NCBI GenBank assembly: GCA_012931725.1
Contig: CM022949.1
Location: 27,373,736-27,437,735, forward strand
Origin: Litsea cubeba
Lineage: Eukaryota; Streptophyta; Magnoliopsida; Laurales; Lauraceae
Direction: 5' to 3'
Length of the DNA stretch: 64,000 bases
The notes beneath the pieces are model-generated. The model did not search any database. It saw only the letters and a program-made list of their open reading frames with translations, and was not told where the DNA came from. The translations under genes and the position numbers were made by a program. Shown in pieces: positions 11,987 through 20,256 of the stretch (the first letter of the stretch is position 1; each line of letters opens with the position of its first letter).

Positions 11987-12239
11987 CCACGTGCCTGATG
12001 ACGTGGGGGATGAAGGGTACACGTGAATTCTCTCCCGCTTCGGCTTCTGTCTCGGCTTCTTTAGCCGAAATGGAGCTTTCTGCCGAGGTGGCACCCGTGG
12101 TGGTGATCCTTGCCGAGATGACGCCCGAGGTGGGCCAGTTCGGCGCTAAGGCCCGGAGCTGTCCGACTTCGGCCGGACCTCCTGTCCTGATAGCCGGGAC
12201 GAGCCTGGTGTCACGTGGATGACGTGAGGGTGGCACGTG
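11987..12239 (-). promoter_or_regulatory. Cluster of ACGT-core motifs in element A U3
   Basis: Six ACGT cores lie in 253 bp: CCACGTG (11987), TGACGTGG (11999), ACACGTG (12019), CACGTGG (12212), TGACGTG (12220) and GCACGTG (12233). In plants CACGTG and TGACG cores bind bZIP factors of the G-box/ABRE and TGA classes. They sit upstream of the LTR TATA box, so stress or hormone control is possible. That is inferred from motifs alone. Confidence 0.45.
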
Positions 12240-12307
12240 AGAATGCTTAACTTGATCTGGTGGCTGTGATTAACTTAATCCTGTGGTTCGGGAAATCTCC
12301 CCACACA

Positions 12308-13277
12308 GAAGTTTTACTGTATTTTCCGGATTCATTAACTCTTTAGCCAACTTGAGTGACAAAGATCAAAATCTTACTTCAATGGTTTAATATGTTGTTT
12401 TACACACCAAATGTAGACTCAAACTTTCCCGACTCCTGAGTCATGTTGATGCAGTCTATTTGAGTCAAGTTTGGTGGGATATTAAAAGTTAAAACCATAG
12501 TTTAATCACTTACAATAAATTATATGATTTTACTTAATAATTTATGTTTTTAATTATCTTTGATGACTTGTTTTCTCCGATTCATATCTCTCTCTCTCTC
12601 TGATCGGTTGTTTTTCTCTTTTAAAATTACAAAATAATACTAATTGTACAAAAGGAAGGTATTGCATATTGTTTCTTTCCTCTAAAGGAAAAAAATGACT
12701 ACTAAGATTTTTTCATAGCCTACTTCATTTCGCGCTTGATTTGCACCATCACATATTAAAATGCATCAATTTGGTATCTCAGGGCAGACTCCAAATCTTC
12801 TTCTTCTAGAATTACAAATGGTCCTAATTATTAATATATGAACTACTCAAAATAAAATTTGAATTGATTTCTATCGAGAGGGAGATGCCCACCCATATAT
12901 GGAGCTATCGGAGTGTAAATTTGTTTATTACTATTGAGTTATTAGAAATATCATGTAATGACTTATCATCGATGGTGCTAAAATTGAAGAAGTAATAGCA
13001 AATATTCACAAATCGATGTCAATTAATCTCATTTTTAGTAGCGAAACAATAAATCAAACTATATATAGAAAGATGTCAGTCTTGTCAATATGTATCTCCA
13101 CCATTATCCTCCATCCTTACCCCTTTAAAGATAACTCCGACATGGTTGATGTAAAGAAACTTGGTCCACACTTTTAATTTAGGGGTCTCTTGGTTTTGTT
13201 GGACGGTGGAGATTGTAAAATCTCACATTGCGGAGTCTTGTAGGAAAAGAGCACGATCCTTTTCTCTTATTGCTACT
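12308..13277. other. AT-rich spacer between the two Tat elements
   Basis: 970 bp of AT-rich DNA with a short (CT)n run near 12590. I see no gene, terminal repeats or coding ORF. It ends with CTACT (13273-13277), the left copy of the element B target duplication. Confidence 0.7.
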
Positions 13278-13567
13278 TGATGAGTCAAACCCAATCCGGA
13301 TCGCGGTAATGAGTCAGGTCCAAGTGACCCGGTCCGTCTAGGATCATGGGTCAGGCCAGAATAGCCCCGTTGAGATCCGGGTTTTGTCAAACGAAGCCTC
13401 GTCACCTCAGGTTCCAAGCCATCGCGACGAAGTCTCCCCTAACCTGCATTTACCAAGTCTCGCGGAGAGGATCTCACCTGCCTTCCACCTGGCTCGATCC
13501 TCAGGGACACGTCTGACGCTCCAAAGAGACGTTGAACCGATTACCTCCCCACCTGGTGGGAAAGAGT

Positions 13568-13575
13568 TATAAATA
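13568..13575 (+). promoter_or_regulatory. TATA box of element B LTR
   Basis: TATAAATA in the context GAGTTATAAATAGAGCC, about 210 bp before the LTR end. The same box is at 23861-23868 in the 3' LTR. Confidence 0.75.
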
Positions 13576-13664
13576 GAGCCCTCTCATCACTTGAGAGAGG
13601 ATGGTTTTTCTCTACTTTCACATATTTGTAACCCTCGACATTAATCAAGGATCACCCTTTTGAA

Positions 13665-13694
13665 GTGGACGTAGGTCACGCTTGACCGAACCAC
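13665..13694 (+). promoter_or_regulatory. Conserved R/U5 hairpin in element B LTR
   Basis: GTGG-ACGTA-GGTC-acgctt-GACC-GAA-CCAC folds into two stacked stems (GTGG/CCAC and GGTC/GACC) with ACGTA opposite GAA. A sequence of the same design occurs at 33872-33897 in a copia-type element. It may be an RNA signal in the LTR; function is inferred. Confidence 0.5.
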
Positions 13695-13783
13695 TATAAA
13701 TCCCTCATCTCTCTTCATTCATTGCTCTGCATTAATCATCTTGACCGGTGGTGTCCGAATCCCTGTTTTTGGCATCATCAGTT

Positions 13784-13801
13784 TGGCGCCGTCTGTGGGA
13801 A
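13784..13801 (+). promoter_or_regulatory. Element B primer binding site
   Basis: TGGCGCCGTCTGTGGGAA begins three bases after the LTR. Its first nine bases fit the 3' end of tRNA-Asp, and the full 18 bases are the same as in element A. Confidence 0.75.
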
Positions 13802-13831
13802 AGAAAAAATTCAAACCCCTTTGTTAGAATC

Positions 13832-15409
13832 ATGGTGATCAGCACGAGGTCTGGAAGACGAGAGGATAACCCGGGCCTAACTACGGGTCCGGGCCCTAAC
13901 GCTCAGCCTAACTCTCCCAGACAGGGAGAGAACGGTCCTCCACCGGGTAATCCTGTCCCGATTACCCCCGCTCCTACTCCCTCTCCACAGCAGATGATGG
14001 AGACCATGCAGCAGCTGCTGACTCAAAACCAGCAAATCCTCCAGCTTATGCTTGCAGGGCAAGGAGGAGCACCGTTCGGTGGGATCCAGCAGCAGGAGGC
14101 GACGCGCTCGCGGGGCCCGACCGCTCCGTGAAACGGAGCGCCTCACCCGGGCGCCCATCCCCTGGGCGCCCAGGCCAGAGGTCTTCCTACGGGCGCCCAG
14201 CCCAATCTCCCTCACCCGGGCGCCCATCCCCAGGGCGCCCAGGCAAGAGGACTTCCTGCGGGCGCCCAGCCCAATCTCCATCACCTGGGCGCCCATCCCT
14301 ACGGCGCCCAGGGTCGAGGAGTTCCCCCGATGACTCAGTTCCATCGCGCCCAGGATGCCTCTGCCGGAGCTCCTTTGGACCCCCCACCTGGCCCGAGCCT
14401 GGCTGGTCCACAAGGTCATGCTTATTACGCGGTGCCTCCACCTCCGGGTGGAGCCCAGTTTGCAGAACCTCCGGCTGATGATCCCCACTTCCAAGAAGGG
14501 GAAAGTGAAAATAATACAGTGGAGGAGGAAAGCAATCTCCCTGGTCCTTCCATAGAACCCTATAATCAATGGGAGGAAAAATTTAAGGAGATGCAGAATC
14601 AAATCGGGGACGTCTTCGATGCAGTGAGGGCGCAGGCCCCAGAGACGGTAGATTATCTCGTCAGACGAACGAACACCCCGTTCAAGTCTGATGTGGTAAA
14701 CTACCCCCTTCCTCCTAGGTTCAAAATGCCGTCTATGGAGACCTTCGATGGAAGAAAGGATCCACTGGATCACCTGGAAACCTACAAGACTGTGATGCAG
14801 CTGCACAATATCGCTGATGAGATCATGTGCAGAGCATTCCCGACTACACTGAAGGGCTCCGCCCGACAGTGGTTTTCCAATCTCGCCCCAGCTTCTATCG
14901 CCACCTTCGAAGAACTAAGCAGGTCCTTCGTGTCACACTTCATTGGAGGACGCCGCCATCAAAAGCCACCCACACACCTGCTGACTGTAAAGCAGGACAG
15001 TAATGAGAGCCTCAGGGCATACCTCACTCGTTTTAACGAGGAGGTACTTCAGGTGGAAGAACCCGATGACAAGGTAACCATGACTGCTTTCTTGGGAGGC
15101 CTCCGTTCATCGGGTTTCTACTTCTCGGTAATGAAGCGCCCACCGAAGAACATGACGGAGCTATTGGCGAAAGCCCAGAAGTATATGAATGCGGAAGACG
15201 CTACTAGGGCCAGGCGGGGCGAGTCCTCCAGAGCGGCAGATAAAGGAAAACATGATAGAGACGACAAGAAGGAGCCCAGCAACAAGCGGAGCAGAACCGA
15301 GAGGGTACCTGCCAGAGACCGACTCGGTCCTGCCCCCCCCCGAGAGATCGACCTTTCCCTGCTCCGCAGAGAACTCAACAAGCTTTCACAGCTCTCAATG
15401 CTGCAGTAG
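13832..15409 (+). pseudogene. gag: Element B gag, broken by an in-frame TGA and a frameshift
   Basis: Starts at ATG 13832 (MVISTRSGRRED) after the primer site. The N-terminus is Pro/Gln-rich with QMMETMQQLLTQNQQ. An in-frame TGA at 14129-14131 stops it; past the stop the same frame is open to 15409. It then encodes Gly-Ala-Gln/His repeats (about 14138-14310) and the gag domain (FKMPSMETFDGRKDPLDHL, RQWFSNL, LLTVKQDSNESLRAYL). The frame is lost again at or near the C9 run at 15333-15341. The gag zinc knuckle and the segment before it are found in the pol frame, one base off. The TGA is followed by A, not the leaky CTA context, so I read it as a mutation. This copy probably cannot make full Gag. 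Confidence 0.85.
14138..14312 (+). repeat. GGGCGCCCA-rich repeat block in element B gag
   Basis: About eight copies of GGGCGCCCA(G/T) or one-base variants in 175 bp, in blocks of about 69 bp. In the gag frame each gives Gly-Ala-Gln or Gly-Ala-His. The same 9-mer in the same codon phase is repeated at 17837-18065 in pol. Confidence 0.8.
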
Positions 15410-15462
15410 GGCACATTCTACTGGAAATTCAAGATGATCCTGCAGTAAAATGGCCCGGAAAG

Positions 15463-18400
15463 ATGAAAGCTCCAGCAAATCGCAGGAATATGACCAAATA
15501 CTGTCGCTTCCACCGCGATCACGGTCATGACACTGACGATTGCTTCGACCTCAAGAGGCAGATTGAAGATCTTATCCAGCGAGGACACCTGCGCCAGTAT
15601 GTTGCCGGTAGGGGGCAGGCGCCGCCACAGCCCCACAATGTCGAAAATCAGCACCCTATTGGAGAAATTCGTACTATCTCTGGAGGGTCAGCGGAATCAT
15701 TCTCCGCCATGAAAGCCTACGCCAGAAAGGCGAGGCATCCAGATGAGCCACGACCGTCAAAGGCGTCGAGGCACAGCACTGATGAGATCATATCCTTCTC
15801 GGATAAAGATCTAGAGAACATCCAGCACCCTCATGACGACCCTCTGGTGCTCTCTATGACCGTCGCCAATTTCCAGGTGCATAGGATCTTGGTTGACAGT
15901 GGAAGTTCCGCAGATATTTTATTTGTGGAAGCCTATGATAAGCTGAAGCTGGGTCGAGAGAGATTGCAACCAGTCAAGTTTCCCCTCATCGGTTTCTCAG
16001 GGGAAAAGGTGTATCCTTTGGGGGCCATTACGTTACCAGTCACGGCCGGAACAGCCCCCCGAACCTCCACCACAATGGTCAATTTCTTGGTGATAAATTG
16101 TCCATCAGCGTACAACATCATCCTGGGGCGGCCCACGCTTAACTCCTTGAGAGCCGTCCCTTCCACATATCATCTCATCCTCCGCTTCCCAACCCCGAAT
16201 GGAGTAGGGGAGGTAAGAGGAGATCAAGTAGCAGCAAGAGAATGCTACGTCACCTCGATGAAGGCCAAGATGACGCAGGAGGCGCTGCAGGTGGAAGTCT
16301 TGGACCCAAGAGATGAGGCTACCACGGAAAGAGGGGAGCCAGTTGAAAAACTCACCCCTATCATCTTGCATGAGGAGCATCCGGAAAAGAAGGTGTATAT
16401 TGGCTCTTCACTCCCGAAAGCTCTGGTTGGCCGATTGACAGATTTTTTGAGGGAGAATATGGGCATATTCGCGTGGTCACATGCTGATCTGGAAGGGATA
16501 GACCCAGCCGTCACCACCCATCGCCTCAATGTCAGCCCTCTCCACAAACCTGTTCGGCAAAGGTTAAGGGGCGCCTCCACTGAAAGGGCCCAAGCAATAG
16601 AAAAGGAAGTGGGAAAGCTGATTGATACCGGGGCAGTCCGAGAAGTCGCGTACCCTGAATGGCTCTCCAATGTGGTGATGGTGGCCAAAGCGAATGGGAA
16701 GTGGCGCCTCTGCGTAGACTTCAGTGAACTTAACAAGGCGTGCCCGAAGGATAGCTACCCGTTGCCCAGGATCGACCTCCTCATCGACGCCACGGCGGGA
16801 CACGAGCTTCTTTCCTTCCTGGACGCTTATTCGGGATACAACCAGATTAACATGCACCCTCCAGACCAGGAAAAAACATCCTTCATCACTCCGAAGGGCA
16901 CCTACTGCTACAGGGTTATGCCCTTCGGACTAAAAAATGCTGGGGCCACTTACCAGCGCCTGGTGAACATGATGTTCCATTCCCAGATCGGGCGAACGAT
17001 GGAAGTATATGTCGACGACATGCTAGTAAAGAGCTTGGCTGCAGCAGATCACATCGGTCATCTTCAAGAGACCTTCAGTGTTCTCAGGACCTACAACATG
17101 AAGCTGAATCCCGAGAAATGCGCTTTTGGCGTTGGATCGGGAAAGTTCTTGGGATTCATGGTCAATCAGAGGGGGATTGAGGCGAACCCTGACAAAATCA
17201 AGGCCATACTGGATATGAGGTCGCCATCATCAACTAAGGAGCTGCAGCGCCTCAATGGGAGAATTGCAGCGCTCAACAGGTTCGTCTCCAAATCTGCAGA
17301 TAAGTGTTTGCCCTTCTTCAAAATTCTTAGGAAAACTTTTGAATGGGGATCTGAGGCTGAGGAGGCCTTCCAGAAGCTTAAGGCATACCTTGCCACACCT
17401 CCTCTCCTCTCACATGCTTTACCTGGGGAAGTGCTGTATTTGTACCTCTCTGCTTCTCCCTCAGCAGTAAGCTCTGTCCTCATTACAGACCATGGTGGGG
17501 TACAAAAACCAATCTACTATGTGAGCAGAGCATACAGAGGGGCAGAGATCAGATACTCAGAGTTGGAAAAACTGGCGCTCGCCCTCGTTTCGACTGCGAG
17601 GCGTCTACGTCATTACTTCCAGGGCCACACAATCACTGTCATCACGGATCAACCTCTGAAAAGAGTTTTAGCAAAACCTGATGTTGCTGGAAGATTGGCT
17701 AAGTGGTCGGTGGAGCTTGGTGAGTTCGACATTCACTATCAACCAAGGCCTGCCATCAAAGCACAGGCTTTGGCAGACTTTGTATCGGAGCTTACGTATG
17801 CTGAAGAGCAAACTGAGGATCCTCCTCTACTTACAACAGGCGCCCAGCTCCCCTCAACGGGCGCCCAACTCACCTCTCCACCAACGGGCGCCCAGCTCCC
17901 CTCAACGGGCGCCCAGCTCACCTCTCCACCAACGGGCGCCCAGCTCCCCTCAACGGGCGCCCAGCTCACCTCTCCACCAACGGGCGCCCAGCTCCCTTTA
18001 GCGGGCGCCCAGCTCTCCTCTCCTCCAACGGGCGCCCAGTTCTCCACCTCATCTCCGGGCGCCCAAACTTCTCCCCCACAGGACTCGCAGGCCTCTCCAT
18101 ATGTGAACGAAGAGCCTCTCCAAGTACTTCCTGAGAAGTCCAATGTATCGCCACTACCAGCCTGGAAACTCTATGTTGATGGTTCAGCAACCACAGAAGG
18201 GAGCGGAGCTGGCTTAATCCTAATGAGTCCTGATGGAACACCCATCAAATATGCAGTGAAGCTCCACTTCATTGCCTCAAACAATGAAGCCGAGTACGAG
18301 GCCCTCCTCTCTGGTCTTAAATTGGCGATTGAGATGGATGCTAAATCCGTTCTCGCTTATAGCGATTCACAACTGGTGGTGAATCAAGTAAACGGCGAAT

Positions 18401-19887
18401 TCGAAGCAAAGGAGGAAAGAATGCAAGATTACCTCATCATGGTAAAGGAAATAATCAAAAGTTTCCAATATTTTCAGCTCTCTCATATTCCTAGGGGAGA
18501 AAATGTTGCCGCCGACGCACTCGCCAGGCTCGCCTCATCATTGGAGGCCTCATCTACAGGACCGACGCTCATCGGGCACCAGTTGGAGAAAAGTAAGTTA
18601 GATGTGGTAGTCGGAAACATCCACTGTGCGTCAGATGGCGATGAGCCAAATTGGATGACCCCCATAAAAGCCTTCCTCCAAGAGGGCACCGAGCTAGGTG
18701 ACCATTTGGAAGCCAGGAGACTGAGGATGAGAGCTTCTAAGTTCACAATCCTACAAGATGTTCTCTACAAGAGGGGTTACAACCTACCGTTGCTGCGCTG
18801 CCTTTCCCCAGAAGAGGTTGACTACGCTCTCAGAGAAATTCATGAGGGGATTTGTGGAAATCACTCGGGAGGACGCTGCCTCGCACATAAAGTGCTTAGG
18901 CAAGGGTACTTTTGGCCAAGCATGTTGAAAGATGCCAAGGACCTCGCCAAGAAGTGTGACAAATGCCAGCGCTTCGCCACTGTGACGCGGCAGCCACCAG
19001 AAGAGCTGACCACCATCCTCAGCCCGTGGCCTTTCTCCAAATGGGGCATCGACATTTTGGGCCCCCTGCCTTTGAGTAGTGGCCAGTGCAAATTCATAGT
19101 GGTCGCCATCGACTACTTTACAAAATGGGCGGAGGCGGAACCCCTAGCGAAGATAACAGACCACAAGGTGAAAGATTTCGTCTGGAAAAACCTGGTCTGT
19201 CGCTTCGGGATACCTGAGGCCATTGTCAGCGACAATGGCAAGCAATTCGACAACAGGCTCTTCAACTCCTTCTGCGCAGACCTTCACATAAAACAACCTC
19301 ACTCCAGCCCGGCACACCCCCAGGCAAATGGACAAGCAGAAGTGATGGTGAGGACAGTCCTGCGCAACCTTAAGACAAGGCTCGAAAGAGCAAAAGGTCT
19401 GTGGGTTGATGAGCTTCCAGGAGTATTATGGGCCTACAGGACAACTCTGCGGACTCCTACAGGAGAAACCCCTTTCTCTCTTGCTTTTGGGACTGAGGCG
19501 GTAATCCCTGTCGAGATAGGGGTACATTCCCTAAGGGTCCACCAATACGACCCTGCCACCAATGAAGAAGGACTCCGCCTCAACCTCGATTTGATAGAGG
19601 AGGCAAGAGAAATGGCTGTGGTCCGTAATGCGGAGTACAAACGACGCATGGCCAAGTACTACAATTCGAGGGTGAAGCCTCGTTCCTTCCAACCAGGAGA
19701 CCTAGTCCTCAAGAAGGTGATTCTCGCTACGAAGGACTCTCGGGAAGGAAAACTCGGACCAAATTGGGAAGGTCCGTATCTCATAACAGAAGTGGTGAGA
19801 CCAGGCACCTACAGAATCCAGAACTCTGAAGGAAAGGTCTTACCCCATCCCTGGAATGCAGAACACTTGAAGAAGTACTACCAGTGA
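15463..19887 (+). CDS. pol: Element B Pol polyprotein (gag zinc knuckle, PR, RT, RNase H, second RNase H, integrase)
   Basis: 1474 codons, intact. ATG 15463 is the first in-frame Met; the frame is open further upstream, so it was probably once fused to gag. Order: zinc knuckle C14-x2-H17-x4-H22-x4-C27; protease VDSGSS with Asp 145; RT with YVDD at 516-519; RNase H (YLYLSASPSAVSSVL); a Thr/Gly/Ala/Gln/Pro linker at about 790-870; second RNase H starting YVDGSA with Asp 906, then NNEAEYEALL and SDSQLV; integrase with its zinc module (CDKCQ) and catalytic Asp 1197, Asp 1257, Glu 1293 (D-x35-E). It ends LKKYYQ with no chromodomain. All key catalytic motifs are present, so the enzymes could be active if expressed. 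The dual RNase H marks the Tat lineage. Confidence 0.95.
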   Translation: MKAPANRRNMTKYCRFHRDHGHDTDDCFDLKRQIEDLIQRGHLRQYVAGRGQAPPQPHNVENQHPIGEIRTISGGSAESFSAMKAYARKARHPDEPRPSKASRHSTDEIISFSDKDLENIQHPHDDPLVLSMTVANFQVHRILVDSGSSADILFVEAYDKLKLGRERLQPVKFPLIGFSGEKVYPLGAITLPVTAGTAPRTSTTMVNFLVINCPSAYNIILGRPTLNSLRAVPSTYHLILRFPTPNGVGEVRGDQVAARECYVTSMKAKMTQEALQVEVLDPRDEATTERGEPVEKLTPIILHEEHPEKKVYIGSSLPKALVGRLTDFLRENMGIFAWSHADLEGIDPAVTTHRLNVSPLHKPVRQRLRGASTERAQAIEKEVGKLIDTGAVREVAYPEWLSNVVMVAKANGKWRLCVDFSELNKACPKDSYPLPRIDLLIDATAGHELLSFLDAYSGYNQINMHPPDQEKTSFITPKGTYCYRVMPFGLKNAGATYQRLVNMMFHSQIGRTMEVYVDDMLVKSLAAADHIGHLQETFSVLRTYNMKLNPEKCAFGVGSGKFLGFMVNQRGIEANPDKIKAILDMRSPSSTKELQRLNGRIAALNRFVSKSADKCLPFFKILRKTFEWGSEAEEAFQKLKAYLATPPLLSHALPGEVLYLYLSASPSAVSSVLITDHGGVQKPIYYVSRAYRGAEIRYSELEKLALALVSTARRLRHYFQGHTITVITDQPLKRVLAKPDVAGRLAKWSVELGEFDIHYQPRPAIKAQALADFVSELTYAEEQTEDPPLLTTGAQLPSTGAQLTSPPTGAQLPSTGAQLTSPPTGAQLPSTGAQLTSPPTGAQLPLAGAQLSSPPTGAQFSTSSPGAQTSPPQDSQASPYVNEEPLQVLPEKSNVSPLPAWKLYVDGSATTEGSGAGLILMSPDGTPIKYAVKLHFIASNNEAEYEALLSGLKLAIEMDAKSVLAYSDSQLVVNQVNGEFEAKEERMQDYLIMVKEIIKSFQYFQLSHIPRGENVAADALARLASSLEASSTGPTLIGHQLEKSKLDVVVGNIHCASDGDEPNWMTPIKAFLQEGTELGDHLEARRLRMRASKFTILQDVLYKRGYNLPLLRCLSPEEVDYALREIHEGICGNHSGGRCLAHKVLRQGYFWPSMLKDAKDLAKKCDKCQRFATVTRQPPEELTTILSPWPFSKWGIDILGPLPLSSGQCKFIVVAIDYFTKWAEAEPLAKITDHKVKDFVWKNLVCRFGIPEAIVSDNGKQFDNRLFNSFCADLHIKQPHSSPAHPQANGQAEVMVRTVLRNLKTRLERAKGLWVDELPGVLWAYRTTLRTPTGETPFSLAFGTEAVIPVEIGVHSLRVHQYDPATNEEGLRLNLDLIEEAREMAVVRNAEYKRRMAKYYNSRVKPRSFQPGDLVLKKVILATKDSREGKLGPNWEGPYLITEVVRPGTYRIQNSEGKVLPHPWNAEHLKKYYQ
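17837..18065 (+). repeat. 48-bp tandem repeat in the pol linker of element B
   Basis: A 48-bp unit encoding 16 residues (TGAQLPSTGAQLTSPP) is repeated about three times, followed by decayed copies. It lies between RNase H and the second RNase H, where length is probably tolerated. Each unit holds two GGGCGCCCA motifs. Confidence 0.88.
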
Positions 19888-20256
19888 GGAGGTCCAGGGG
19901 GGTAAATTAGGGTTTTTGTTAAAGGACCTAGGTTTGCACTTTTTATTTCATTTAATGTTGCAAAACAATGGATGGATAAATAAAATTACTTTTATTACCA
20001 AAATTTGCACAAATCAGACTAATGCTGCCTTTACAAAAGTCAAGCTACCTACCCATGAAATCCCTATACACTAATCACTTTCATCCCCTTCCTCATAATC
20101 CTCCTCCTCATCGTCCTCATAATCACCAGAGCTGCTACCACCATCATCAGGCGCCTCCATCGGCACAAAGCCTGATATGTCAATGTCTGGAAAGGCGGCC
20201 GAAATCTTCTCTCGAAGCTCCTCGTAGCCATCAATGAAGGCATCCGCGATGCCAAT

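Larger units (their letters stand above)
1..12307 (-). mobile_element. Element A: Tat-lineage Ty3/gypsy LTR retrotransposon, 3' LTR cut by window edge
   Basis: Bases 1-51 are identical to 12257-12307, the outer end of the 5' LTR, so the left edge cuts the 3' LTR. On the minus strand the order is 5' LTR (12307-11383), primer site, gag-pro-RT-RNase H-second RNase H-integrase (11293-5481), a 104-bp tandem array, an opposite-strand spliced gene (582-3035), polypurine tract and 3' LTR. Dual RNase H, integrase last and no visible chromodomain place it in the Tat lineage. The internal region is 11.3 kb. The bases outside the 5' LTR are GAAGT (12308-12312), so the matching target duplication should lie beyond the left edge. 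Confidence 0.93.
11383..12307 (-). repeat. Element A 5' LTR, 925 bp
   Basis: On the minus strand it begins TGTGTGGGG at 12307 and ends ..CTACA at 11383, giving TG..CA termini. It holds a TATA box (11651-11658) and a cluster of ACGT motifs in U3. The primer binding site follows after 2 nt. Confidence 0.9.
13278..13780 (+). repeat. Element B 5' LTR, 503 bp
   Basis: Starts TGATGAGTC, ends GCATCATCA. The terminal TGATGA/TCATCA is an inverted repeat. It carries TATAAATA at 13568-13575 and a hairpin in R/U5 at 13665-13694. Confidence 0.96.

Noticed and set aside
14129..14131. Leaky stop codon between two parts of gag
   Set aside because: TGA is followed by AAC rather than CTA, and it lies in a variable repeat region; a point mutation is more likely.
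15333..15341. Programmed gag-pol frameshift at the C9 run
   Set aside because: The zinc knuckle of gag lies after the run, so the shift would fall inside gag; mutation or sequencing slippage is simpler.
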